Assembly (NCBI GenBank): GCA_963556195.1
Contig: OY744529.1
Span: 58,823,080 to 58,887,079 of the forward strand
Direction of reading: 5' to 3'
DNA from: Sepiola atlantica
Taxonomy: Eukaryota > Mollusca > Cephalopoda > Sepiida > Sepiolidae
Length of the DNA: 64,000 nt
Positions 1-10,702 of the stretch are shown here, piece after piece. The position numbers and the translations under genes are program-made. Every line of letters starts with the position of its first letter. Within the stretch, counting starts at the first letter, position 1. Below the pieces are notes generated by a model that saw only the letters and a list, made by a program, of their open reading frames with translations, ran no database searches and was not told where the DNA came from.

Positions 1-1095
1 TATATAGCACGCGCACCGGGGCAGCGATAGGTACGTATATAGCACGCGCACCGGGGCGGCGAAAGGTACGTATTTAGCATTCACACCGGGGCGGCGATAT
101 GTATGTATTTAGCATTCACACCGGGGCGGCGATAGGTATGTATTTAGCATTCACACCGGGGCGGCGATAGGTATGTATTTAGCATTCACACCGGGGCGGC
201 GATAGGTATGTATTTAGCATTCGCACCGGGGCGGCGATAGGTATGTATTTAGCATTCGCACCGGGGCGGCGATAGGTATGTATTTAGCATTCGCATCGGG
301 GTGGCGATATGTACGTATTTAGCTTCCGCACCGGGGCGGCGATAGGTACGTATTTAGAATTCACACAAGAGCGGCGATAGGTACGTATTTAGAATTCACA
401 CTGGGGCGGCGATATGTATGTATTTAGCATTCGTACCGGGGCGGCGATATGTACGTATTTAGCTTCCACACCGGGGCGGCGATAGGTACATATTCAGAAT
501 TCAGGGGTGGCGATAGCTACGTATATAGCATGTACACATGGGCAGCAATAAGTACGTACATAGCATGGGCACCGGGGCGGCGATCAGTACATATATATCA
601 CGTGCACCGGGGCGGCAATAGGTACGTATATAGCACGTGCACCAGAACGGCGAAAGGTATGTATTTCGCATTCGCACCAGGGTGGTGATAGGTACGTATT
701 AAGCATTCGCACCGGGGCGGCTATAGGTACGTATTTAGCATTCACACCAGGGCGGCTATAGGTACGTATTTAGCATTTGCACCAAAGTGGTGATAGGTAC
801 GTATTTAGAAATTCGCACCAATGCGGCAATATGTACATATTAATTATTCCCACTAGGGCAGCGATAGGTACTTATGTAGCATGCACACCGGGGCGGCGAT
901 AGGTACTATTTAGCATTCGCACCGGGGCGGTAATAGGTACTTAAATAGTATCTGAACTGGGGCGGCGATAGGTACGTATATAGTATGTGCACTGGGGCGG
1001 CGATAGGTACGTATATAGTATGCGCACCGGGGTGATGATAGATACGTATATAGCATGAACACCGGGGTGGAGATAAGTACCTATATAGAAGGCGC
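1..1095. repeat. 35-bp tandem array, first block
   Basis: About 31 head-to-tail units of 35 bp. Each carries the core ACCGGGGCGGCGATAGG followed by an AT-rich half (GTATTTAGCATTC). The best-conserved units are at 60-480, and the edges diverge, as expected if exchange homogenises the centre. The left end is cut by the window. The array runs directly into the tail at 1096-1369, and the same array plus tail recurs at 7120-9239, so I read the array as the internal repeat of a Helitron-like element. The short open frames here are repeat artefacts. Confidence 0.93.
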
Positions 1096-1369
1096 AGATA
1101 GAGGTGTTACTTTTTATAGAAATATATCATACTATTGCCCTGGGCAACGTAGGAGAAATGGTGGGGAAAGAACAGCTTTCGCAAAAGGCAAAATTAGAAA
1201 GTAGCGGTGAAATGCGGCGACCAGGGAAGAGAAAGGTAGAAAGATAAAGAGACGGCTATAGAGAAGGGGGGGGGAGAAATAGAAGTTTGTATATAAAGAT
1301 GTTACACACACGATTTTTCTTCAATTATATGTTTTAATGACCCCGAGCAACGCCGGGTAGCCCCGCTAG
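1096..1369 (+). mobile_element. Helitron-like 3' tail, copy 1
   Basis: Unique sequence of about 275 bp after the 35-bp array, nearly identical to 8961-9239. It ends in a short GC hairpin (CCCCGAGCAACGCCGGGTAG), then CCCCG and CTAG, with the next base T. A 3' hairpin followed by CTRR and insertion before T is the established signature of Helitrons. No Rep/helicase reading frame is visible, so this would be a non-autonomous element. Confidence 0.65.
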
Positions 1370-1395
1370 TCTATTATATAAATCCCACCTGTCTG

Positions 1396-1427
<32 letters not shown>

Positions 1428-1867
1428 GCTTCTCCTCCGAAAGTACCCAACACACGGTCACACGGGTGACATCATTCCGACCGGCCAGCCCAGGCGCGTC
1501 TAATATCTCGGAACCGGAAAAAAAAATTGACTCTTCCGGGGTCGACTGAGCACTTTTCTCCAATGGGGGGTGGCTTTTAACTCCATTTTTCAACGTTATT
1601 TATACTAATTTGAGAAGAAAAATAATGCAAAGTCACGATAAACTAGATATGACGTCAGAGTAAGGGAGTGGCGGGTAGAAATTCACTCACACTACAACCA
1701 TTTTTTTTCTTTCTTTCTTCTTCCCCTCTCACTCCCACACTTTCTTTCTTAATTATTAATAGACGCTAATATTCCTTCCCCCCTCCCTTCCTCACTATGG
1801 CCGTTCTGTTATCCTGATATAATACTTCCAGGCATTACCTCCTCCTTTCAGGCCAAATAGGGGGGGG
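1370..1867. other. Flank with (ATGT)n and a duplicated segment
   Basis: Holds an (ATGT)n tract at 1391-1426, a GC-richer stretch with no recognised content, and then 1640-1860, which has a diverged second copy at 3204-3345. Both copies start at a TGACGTCAGAG motif and end in CATTACCTCCTCCTTTCA. No gene was seen. Confidence 0.6.
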
Positions 1868-2515
1868 GGGGATGTCGGCATTCACCGATGTGAGTGCCTC
1901 AGGCCAAATCTGAGGAGGGGGAATGTCGGCATTCGCTGGTATGAGCGCCTTAGGCCAAATTTGGGGGAGGGGGAGTGTCGGCATTCGGGCGCTTCAGTCC
2001 AAATTTGGGGGAGGGGGAGTGTCGGCATTCGCCGTTATGAGCGCCTCAGGCCAAATTTGGGGAGGGGGAGTGTCGACATTCGTCGGTGTGAGCGCCTCAG
2101 GCGAAATTTGGGGGCGGGGGAGTGTCGGCATTCGGCGGTATGAGCGCTTAAGGCGAAATTTGGGGGAGGGGGAGTGTCGGCATTCGGTGGTGGGGCGCCT
2201 CAGGCCAAATCTGGGGAGGGGGAATGTCGGCATTCGCCGGTATGAGCGCCTCAGGCCAAATCTGGGGAGGGGGAATGTCAGCAGTCGGGCCCCTCAGGCC
2301 GAATATAGGGAGGGGGAATGTCGGAATTCGCAGGTATGAGCGCCTCAGGCGAAATCTGGGGAGGGGGAATGTGGGCATTCGCCGGTATGAGCGCCTCAGG
2401 GGAAATCTGGGGAGGGGGAATGTCGGCATTCGTCGGTATGAGCGCCTCAGGCCAAATCTGGGGATGGGGGAATGTCGGCATTCGCGGTATGAGCGGCTCA
2501 GGCGCTTAGCCAAAA
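1868..2515. repeat. 51-bp minisatellite (about 12-13 units)
   Basis: Units carry TGTCGGCATTCGCCGGTATG, then AGCGCCTCAGGC and a G-rich spacer. Because 51 is divisible by 3, frames on both strands stay open and repeat every 17 residues, so the overlapping open frames here are not evidence of a protein. The unit matches an internal segment of the U2-headed SINE (positions 52970-53000 in minus-strand copies). The array ends at 2503-2520 with GCCAAAAGGCC, which is the complement of the U2 head motif. Confidence 0.92.
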
Positions 2516-2794
2516 GGCCGACAAAGCTTTAAAAATTTTATGCGATTTACTGGATTATTTATAACAAATCTACTGCAGTACAGCAGCCTATCCACTATAC
2601 ACTGTTCAAATTACTTTAATAAATTAACAAGTAATAATAACTATGATTTTCTTTCAACAAACATTGTACAATACTATTTAACAAATTATTACATGAGTTT
2701 TAAATATCAACAAAAATTTTTAGACTCCTCTAGGCCGTTTTTCTCTAATTCAACATAGCTTTTATACGCCATTTTTTTAACATATTCGAAATAA
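2516..2794. other. AT-rich spacer, no gene seen
   Basis: AT-rich sequence with one 72-codon open frame of low complexity (rich in N, S, Y and F). I recognise no domain and see no promoter or splice context. Confidence 0.5.
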
Positions 2795-2938
2795 TCTAAT
2801 GTATTTCACCTCTCGGGCGCTGGCTTTTCAACCCCCACTTTCCGACCCGAGCTTGGGTCACATCTTACTGGTGGGAGTAGGATAAAAACTGGCCTTGTGC
2901 CTAACTCCTGGAGAGGAGTAAATTACTCTAATGTATTT
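2795..2938 (+). mobile_element. 5'-truncated U2-SINE copy with target duplications
   Basis: The 3' part of the U2-headed SINE family (2807-2926), on the plus strand, ending in the hairpin-forming CTCCTGGAGAGGAG. It is bracketed by the 12-bp direct repeat TCTAATGTATTT at 2795-2806 and 2927-2938. A 5' truncation with a target site duplication is the standard outcome of LINE-driven retrotransposition. Confidence 0.85.
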
Positions 2939-2977
2939 GTGTACTAATCCGATAAAAATGCAGAGTCACTGTAAACA

Positions 2978-3207
2978 TCCCATAATCCCTTGCCGGATGT
3001 ACCCGGTCTTGCCCTAAATTGTGTCCGGTTGTATCAGATCATCCAATAACTTCTGTCCGGATGCATCAATAACAACATAGGAATCCTATGTTAAGTGTGT
3101 GTAGTGAAACAAGGGTTGCTCAATCACATCCGCACCTGTCCCATAATCCCTTGCCGGATGTACCCGGTCTTGCTCTAAATTGTGTCCGGTTATATCAGGT
3201 CATCATG
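2978..3207. repeat. Direct duplication, about 68 bp
   Basis: A segment starting CCCATAATCCCTTGCCGGAT is present at 2978-3046 and again at 3139-3207, 161 bp apart, with few differences. The function is unknown. Confidence 0.85.
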
Positions 3208-3415
3208 ACGTCAGAGAGTGGCAGATAATTTGAAAAATAATGCAAAGTGTCAGGAAGAAATTCACTCACACTACAACCTTTTAATAGACGCTAATATTCC
3301 TCCCCCTCCCTTCCGTTATCATGATAGGCATTACCTCCTCCTTTCATGCCAAATTGGGAGGGGGGTGACGGCATTCGCCGGTGTGAGCGCCTCAGGCCAA
3401 TTTTTTTCTTGGGGG
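3204..3415. repeat. Second copy of 1640-1900 with a single minisatellite unit
   Basis: Matches 1640-1900 from the TGACGTCAGAG motif through CATTACCTCCTCCTTTCA. It then contains one 51-bp-type unit (3357-3405: GACGGCATTCGCCGGTGTG, then AGCGCCTCAGGCC) instead of an array. It ends in a G run at 3411-3419. Confidence 0.8.
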
Positions 3416-3426
3416 GGGGTATTAAG

Positions 3427-3592
3427 AAAATCTATAATAAAGACCAATGTGCATTTAATTGTATCTATAATAAAGACCAATGTGCATTTATTTGTATCTA
3501 TAATAAAGACCAATGTGCATTTATTTGTATCTATAATAAAGACCAATGTGCATTTATATTTATCTATAATAAAGACCAATGTGCATTTATAT
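3427..3592. repeat. 33-bp minisatellite, 5 units
   Basis: Five units of ATCTATAATAAAGACCAATG plus GTGCATTTATTTGT-type sequence, period 33 (unit starts at 3430 and 3463). The length is divisible by 3, which explains the open frames. The last unit reads straight into the TTTCATCG-G(n) boundary of the next satellite. Confidence 0.92.
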
Positions 3593-5712
3593 TTCATCGG
3601 GGGGGGGGGGTTCATTTATTTTTGATGATATTTTATAGTAATTTGAAATTGCTGAGTCATATTTAATTACGTAATACCTCAAGTTCATAAACCAATTAAT
3701 GTTTTTTAATGAAATTTATTTTTTAGAGGGTAGCTAAGGAAGTGCGTTAACTCACGTTTAAAACACACAATTAAGGTGTTTAAAACAAGGTTAGAGAATA
3801 TATACATAACATATAAAAGTGTATTCTTATGTAAAATTCACAGAGTAAGATGATGAGAGTATTCTCGAATCTATTAACCCAGCCCTTAGGGGTCCATGGG
3901 GAATATTTCATCGGGGGGGGGAGGGGGCTTTTCATTTATTTTTCATTATATTTTATAGTAATTTGAAATTGCTGAGTCATATTGTAATTTAATTACGTAA
4001 TACCTCAAGTTCATAAACCAATTAATGTTTTTTAATGAAATTTATTTTTTAGAGGGTAGCTAAGGAAGTGCGTTAACTCACGTTTAAAACACACAATTAA
4101 GGTGTTTAAAACAAGGTTAGAGAATATATACATAACATATAAAAGTGTATTCTTATGTAAAATTCACAGAGTAAGATGATGAGAGTATTCTCGAATCTAT
4201 TAACCCAGCCCTTAGGGGTCCATGGGGAATATTTCATCGAGGGGGGGGGGATTTTCATTTATTTTTCATTATATTTTATAGTAATTTGAAATTGCTGAGT
4301 CATATTGTAATTTAATTACGTAATACCTCAAGTTCATAAACCAATTAATGTTTTTTAATGAAATTTATTTTTAGAGGGTAGCTAAGGAAGTGCGTTAACT
4401 CACGTTTAAAACACACAATTAAGGTGTTTAAAACAAGGTTAGAGAATATATACATACCATATAAAAGTGTATTCTTATGTAAAATTCACAGAGTAAGATG
4501 ATGAGAGTATTCTCGAATCTATTAACCCAGCCCTTAGGGGTCCATGGGGAATATTTCATCGAGGGGGGGGGGGAATTTTCATTTATTTTTCATTATATTT
4601 TATAGTAATTTGAAATTGCTGAGTCATATTGTAATTTAATTACGTAATACCTCAAGTTCATAAACCAATTAATGTTTTTTAATGAAATTTATTTTTTAGA
4701 GGGTAGCTAAGGAAGTGCGTTAACTCACGTTTAAAACACACAATTAAGGTGTTTAAAACAAGGTTAGAGAATATATACATAACATATAAAAGTGTATTCT
4801 TATGTAAAATTCACAGAGTAAGATGATGAGAGTATTCTCGAATCTATTAACCCAGCCCTTAGGGGTCCATAGGGAATATTTCATCGAGGGGGGGGGGAAT
4901 TTTCATTTATTTTTCATTATATTTTATAGTAATTTGAAATTGCTGAGTCATATTGTAATTTAATTACGTAATACCTCAAGTTCATAAACCAATTAATGTT
5001 TTTTAATGAAATTTATTTTTAGAGGGTAGCTAAGGAAGTGCGTTAACTCACGTTTAAAACACACAATTAAGGTGTTTAAAACAAGGTTAGAGAATATATA
5101 CATAACATATAAAAGTGTATTCTTATGTAAAATTCACAGAGTAAGATGATGAGAGTATTCTCGAATCTATTAACCCAGCCCTTAGGGGTCCATGGGGAAT
5201 ATTTCATCGAGGGGGGGGGGATTTTCATTTATTTTTCATTATATTTTATAGTAATTTGAAATTGCTGAGTCATATTGTAATTTAATTACGTAATACCTCA
5301 AGTTCATAAACCAATTAATGTTTTTTAATGAAATTTATTTTTAGAGGGTAGCTAAGGAAGTGCGTTAACTCACGTTTAAAACACACAATTAAGGTGTTTA
5401 AAACAAGGTTAGAGAATATATACATACCATATAAAAGTGTATTCTTATGTAAAATTCACAGAGTAAGATGATGAGAGTATTCTCGAATCTATTAACCCAG
5501 CCCTTAGGGGTCCATGGGGAATATTTCATCGGGGGGGAGGGGGCTTTTCATTTATTTTTCATTATATTTTATAGTAATTTGAAATTGCTGAGTCATATTG
5601 TAATTTAATTACGTAATACCTCAAGTTCATAAACCAATTAATGTTTTTTAATGAAATTTATTTTTTAGAGGGTAGCTAAGGAAGTGCGTTAACTCACGTT
5701 TAAAAACACAAT
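3593..5712. repeat. 324-bp satellite, about 6.5 units
   Basis: Near-identical units are delimited by TTTCATCG plus a G run. Boundaries lie at 3595, 3909, 4235, 4558, 4882, 5205 and 5528 (spacing 314, 326, 323, 324, 323, 323). Within units almost the only variation is in the length and purity of the G run and a few single bases, so the expansion is recent or homogenised. The last unit breaks off near 5710. No reading frame spans a unit. Confidence 0.95.
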
Positions 5713-6535
5713 TAAATTTTAGGGGTCAGGACAAATTTTTTAGGGGTCAGGCCAAATTTTTTTTTTTATTTTTTTTTAACTTAAAATATTTCTCAGGGTT
5801 GTGGGACACTGAAAAAAAAAGTTGGTGGGGGGGCTGGAGAGATTAGGGGGTCGGGGAAAATTTAAGGGTCAGGCCAAATTCTTTAGGGGTCCGGCCAAAT
5901 TTTTTTTTTTCTTTTTTTGAACTTAAAATATTCCTCAGGGGAAGAGTGAAAAAAAGTTGGAGGGGGGGGGCTGGAGAGATTAGGGGGTCGGGGAAAATTT
6001 TAGGGGTCAGGCCAAATTTTTTTTTTTTCTTTGAACTCAAAATATTTCTCATGTTTGGGAGAGTAAAAGAAATTGATGGGGGCTGGAGAGATTGGGGGGT
6101 CGGAGAAATTTTCAGGGGTCAGGACAAACTTTTAAGTGGTCGGGCCAAATTTTTTTATTTTTTGAACAAAAATATTACTCAGGGTGGGCGAGAGTAAAAA
6201 AACTGGGGGGGGGGGGCTGGAGAGATTGGGGGGGTCGGGGAAATTTTTAGGGGTCAGGACAAACTTTTTATAGGTCGAGCCAAATTTTTTTTGTTTTTTT
6301 ATTTTTTTAACTAACAATATTTCTTAGGATTGGGAGAGAATAATAAAAAAGTTGGGGGCGTTCTGAAGAGATTGGGGGCTCGGGGAAATGTTTAGAGGTC
6401 AGGACAAACTTTTTAGGGGTCGGGCCAAATTTTTTTATTTTTTTATTTTTGGAACTAAAAATATTACTCAGGGTTGGGCGAGAGTAAAAAAAAGTTGGGG
6501 GGCCTGGAGAGATTGGTGGTCGTGGAAATTTTTAG
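5713..6535. repeat. Degenerate 110-147-bp tandem repeat with T and G tracts
   Basis: Six irregular units carry AGGGGTCAGGCCAAA, a T tract, AATATTTCTCAGGG, GAGAGTAAAAAAA, a G tract and CTGGAGAGATT. The last landmark falls at 5834, 5971, 6083, 6217, about 6364 and 6504. Low-complexity frames here are not genes. Confidence 0.85.
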
Positions 6536-6705
6536 CGGCGATATAAACGTATTTACCATTCGCACCGGGGCGGCGATAGGTACCTATTTAGCATTCGCAC
6601 CGAGGAGACTATAGGTACGTATTTAGCATTCAGCGGTGGCGATAGGAACGTATATAGCATGTGCACATGGGATGCCATAAGTACGAATATAGCATGCGCA
6701 CCGGG
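6536..6705. repeat. Short block of 35-bp units
   Basis: About five diverged units of the same 35-bp family as 1-1095, wedged between two G/T-tract arrays. Confidence 0.8.
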
Positions 6706-7050
6706 AGTGTAAAAAAAAATTGGGGTGGGGGGCAACATTTTTTTCCTTTTCTTTTATCTTTTTCATTGACAATATTTATATGTATGGGGCAGGATGAAAA
6801 AAAAAATTTTCGGGGCGGGGGAGCTAAAAAAAATTTTTTTTTCTTTTTTTAAACTAAAAATATTTCTATGTATGGGGGGAACATAAAATTTTTGGGGCGG
6901 GTCAAAAAATTTTCTTTTCTTTTTTATTTCTTTTAAATTAAAAATATTTCTAAGTATGTGGGAGGATGGAAAAAAATGTTCGTGGGGGGAGGCAAAAACA
7001 TTTCTTTTTTTCTGTTTTTAACTAAAATTATTTATATTTATGATAGTGAC
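6706..7050. repeat. G/A/T-tract repeat, related to 43080-43330
   Basis: Three to four units of an A run, a G run, a T-rich stretch and ACTAAAAATATTTCTATGTA. The same unit type is dispersed at 43080-43330. No gene. Confidence 0.75.
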
Positions 7051-7119
7051 AATACATGAATGAACACTATTTTGTTTTTCAAACACGACAGGGGTGCACT
7101 AATATGAGTTCTTACGTGT

Positions 7120-8960
7120 GCTAACTGGGCTGGAGATAGGTACATATATAGTATGTGCACCCTTGCAGAGATAGGTAAGTATGTAGTATGCACACCAGAG
7201 CCGCGATAGGTACGAATATATTATGCGCACCAGGCCGGCGATAGGTTTATATATAGTATGTGCCCTGGGGTGGCATAGGTACGTATATAGTAGTGTATAG
7301 GGGTGGCGATAGTTACGTATTTAGCATTCGCCCTAGGGGTGCGATAGGTACGTATTCAGCTTTTGCACAGGGGCGGCAGTATGTACATATTTAGTATTCA
7401 CACTGGGGCAGTGATAGGTACATATGGTGTATGCACACCGGGGCGGCAATATGTACGTATTTAGCATTCACCCCTGGGCGGAGATAGGTACTTATTTAGC
7501 ATTCAGCGGTGGCGATAAGTACGTATATAGCATGTGCACATCGGCGGCAATAAGTATGTATATAGTATGTGCACCGGGGCGGTGATAGGCATGTATTTAG
7601 CATGTGCACTGGGGCAGCGATCGGTTCATATATAGCACGTGCACCAGAGCGCTGATAGGTACGTATATAGCACGCGCACCGGGGCGGCGAAAGGTACGTA
7701 TTTAAAATTCACACCGGGGCGGCGATAGGTACGTATATAGCACGCGCACCGGGGCGGCGAACGGTACGTACTTAAAATTCACACCGGAGCGGCGATAGGT
7801 ACGTATTTAGCATTCACACCGGGGCGGCGATAGGTATGTATTTAGCATTCACACCGGGGCGGCGATAGGTATGTATTTAGCATTCACACCGGGGCGGCGA
7901 TAGGTACGTATTTAGCATTCACACCAGGGTGGCGATAGGTATGTATTTAGCATTCACACCGGGGCGGCGATAGGTATGTATTTAGCATTCGCACCAGGGT
8001 GGCGATATGTACGTATTTAGCTTCCGACCCATGCAGCGATAGGTACGTATTTAGAATTCACACCGGGGCGGTGATAGGTACGTATTTAGAATTCACACCA
8101 GGGTGGCGATAGGTATGTATTTAGCATTCACACCGGGGCGGCGATAGGTATGTATTTAGCATTCGCACCAGGGTGGCGATATGTACGTATTTAGCTTCCG
8201 ACCCGGGGCAGCGATAGGTACGTATTTAGAATTCACACCGGGGCGGTGATAGGTACGTATTTAGTATTCACACCGGGGCGGCGATAGGTATGTATTTAGC
8301 ATTCGCACCGGGGCAGCAATTAGTACCTATTTAGCTTCCACACCGGGGCGGCTATAGGTACGTATTCAGAATTTAGGGGTGGCGATAGCTACGTATATAA
8401 CATGTACACATCGGCAGCAATAAGTACGTACATAGCATGCGCTCTGCGGCGGCAGTCAGTACATATATAGCACGCGCACCGGGGCGGCGATATGGACGTA
8501 TATAGCACGTGCACCGGGGCGGCGATAGGTACGTATATAGCACATGCACCGGAACGGCGAAAGGTATGTATTTCGCATTCGCACCGGGGCGGCTATAGGT
8601 ACGTATTTAGCATTCGCACCGGGCCGGCGATAGGTACGTATTTAGCATTCGCACCAAAGCGGCAATAGGTACGTATTTAGCATTCGCACCAAAGCGGCAA
8701 TATGTACATATTAATTATTCGCACTAGGGCAGCGATAGGTACTTATGTAGCATGCACACCGGGACGGCGATAGGTACTATTTAGCATTCGCACCGAGGCG
8801 GCGATAGGTACTTAAATAGTATCTGCACTGGGGCGGCGATAGGTACATATATAGTATGTGCACTGGGGCGGCGATAGGTACGTATATAGTATGCGCACCG
8901 GGGTGATGATAGATACGTATATAGTATGAACACCGGGGCGGAGATAAGTTCTTATATAGA
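7120..8960. repeat. 35-bp tandem array, second block
   Basis: About 50 units of the 35-bp family. Units at 7660-8010 are the most uniform, and those at 7120-7400 and 8600-8960 are diverged. The right edge has the same degenerate units as the right edge of the first array, so the two arrays are copies of one element. Confidence 0.93.
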
Positions 8961-9239
8961 AGGCGCAGATAGAGGTGTTACTTTTTATAGAAATATGATA
9001 TACTATAGCCCTGGCCAACGTAGGAGAAATGGTGGGGAAGAAACAGCTTTCGCAAAAGGCAAAATTAGAAAGTAGCGCTGAAATGGGGTGACCAGGGAAG
9101 AGAAAGGTAGAAAGATAAAGAGACGGCTATAGAGAAAGGGGGGGAGAAATAGAAGTTTGTATATAAAGATGTTACACACACGATTTTTCTTCAATTATAT
9201 GTTTTTATGACCCCGAGCAACGCCGGGTAGCCCCGCTAG
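8961..9239 (+). mobile_element. Helitron-like 3' tail, copy 2
   Basis: Nearly identical to 1096-1369, with the same GC hairpin and terminal CTAG followed by T. The flanking sequence differs after the CTAG (TAGTATAT here, CTATTATA at 1370), which places the element boundary exactly there. Confidence 0.68.
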
Positions 9240-9335
9240 TTAGTATATATATTTAAAAAAAAACATCCACTTGTTGTTGTCAGTTAATTAGTTGCAAATT
9301 TTAGTTGATATTTTGTTCCTTTTTCTTCATATATG

Positions 9336-9925
9336 GTCTTCAGATCTGGGATGAGTTTAAATCTAGGAACTCACTTGGCCATTTCAGGATATTTAAATTA
9401 TTTTCAGAAATCCAGTTTTTGGTAAATTTTGTAGTGTTCTTTAGATGATCACCTTGTTGAAATATCCAATCAGAAGGAAGATCTTGATTTTCAACCGAAA
9501 TCATTAAATCTGCTTCCAAAATATTTTGATATGTTATGACATTCATCTATTGCTGATATGTTGTAATCCCAAAACTTGATGCTACCACAACCAATTTTCA
9601 CTGTTAGAAGTGTATTCTTTGGTTTGAAAGTATTACCATCTTTTCTTCATACATGATTTCTAGAATTAGGTCCAAACAACTCAAGTTTGGTTTCGTCTGT
9701 CCATAATTCTTTTTTCCAATACGATTTTTCCTATTCCTTATGTCCACAAACGTATTTCAACCTTGTATTTCAGTATTTTTGTAGTATTTGTGTAGTTTTT
9801 GGAGTCATCACTTGATATTGTTCCTATGAATTTTCTTGCTTCTTGCTCATGTAGTAACAGAGATTCCTGATGAAAGTAAATTATCCTGCAATTCTTGACA
9901 AGTAACCATTATCTTCGAGTAGCTT
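9336..9925 (-). pseudogene. Tc1-like transposase relic
   Basis: Frame-hopping translation of the minus strand recovers a Tc1 transposase in order. There is an HTH-linker stretch (around VTCQELQDNLLSSGIS, near 9870), the first catalytic region with DETK (near 9690), a GCGS..FWD block (near 9590), then DWIFQQGDH and WPSEFLDLN (9350-9480). The usual second aspartate in the FQQDN motif is G here. Stops and frameshifts separate the blocks, so the gene is dead. No clear terminal inverted repeats were found. Confidence 0.85.
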
Positions 9926-9984
9926 TTAGCCTTCGTAAGTGATGACTCATCTATAAAAGTGAACATATATGTGTCTGTCTCGCT

Positions 9985-10202
9985 TCAAAAATCACATATG
10001 TAAATTTAATTTTATGAGCAAAGAAGGAGAGGCTTAATCTTAATAATAACTGATAATAATAAAACAGGAAAGAATAATCAAAAATGCTAATTAAAATTTT
10101 ATGAGAAAAGAAGGAAATGCTTAATCTCAATAATATCTGATAATAATAAGAATAAAGGAAATAATTTCTTTCACTTTTAATATGCACACACAAATATTCC
10201 CC

Positions 10203-10275
<73 letters not shown>
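9985..10275. repeat. Repeat with (ATT)n tail, related to 59740-59900
   Basis: A segment with TTTTATGAGCAAAGAAGGAG occurs at about 10008-10080, again in shorter form at 10098-10200, and at 59770-59895. It is followed by a long (ATT)n tract at 10203-10272. A minus-strand open frame across it is a run of isoleucines and is not a gene. Confidence 0.8.
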
Positions 10276-10702
10276 ATAATAATAAAAATATAAAGAAGGA
10301 AAAGAGACAAAGAGGGTGAGTCTTGTCTTTTTTTCTCATCAATTAGTATCGTTTCAATAAATTCAAGTAATGAATATGAATTACATTATGAAGTGATATC
10401 CGGTGGGTGAATCCAGCTCTTTAATAAATAAAAAAAACAAGCCAAAACAACAAAATGTTCATTAATTTCCTCAAATATCTTGAATAAATATTCAGTGGAG
10501 CATCTGTTCTTCGGTTTTAAACAGTTTTGTGTTTTTATCTCTTGCAATGAATGAACTTACAGTAGTAAATAGAATAATCAGGTTGTCTGAGATTTTCCTG
10601 TGACCTTTACCTTCCTTCAAGAACTAACAATACGTTCTATTTCCAAATTTGTCAATTCTTTACTTCTTGTCATGATGATAACCTTCTAACACGAATATCG
10701 AT
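10276..10702. other. AT-rich spacer, nothing recognised
   Basis: I see no repeat, gene or structural motif of note between the (ATT)n tract and the start of the 63-bp satellite. Confidence 0.5.

Noticed and set aside
1923..2532. Several overlapping open frames of 60-138 codons on both strands
   Set aside because: They follow from a 51-bp repeat whose length is divisible by three. All frames repeat a 17-residue motif and none has other support.
3218..3666. Repetitive open frames of 94-135 codons on both strands
   Set aside because: Produced by the 33-bp repeat (11 codons). Both strands are open, which argues against coding.
3860..3905. Telomere-like TTAACCC / TTAGGGG motif in the 324-bp satellite
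   Set aside because: A single occurrence per unit and not tandem, so there is no reason to link it to telomeres.
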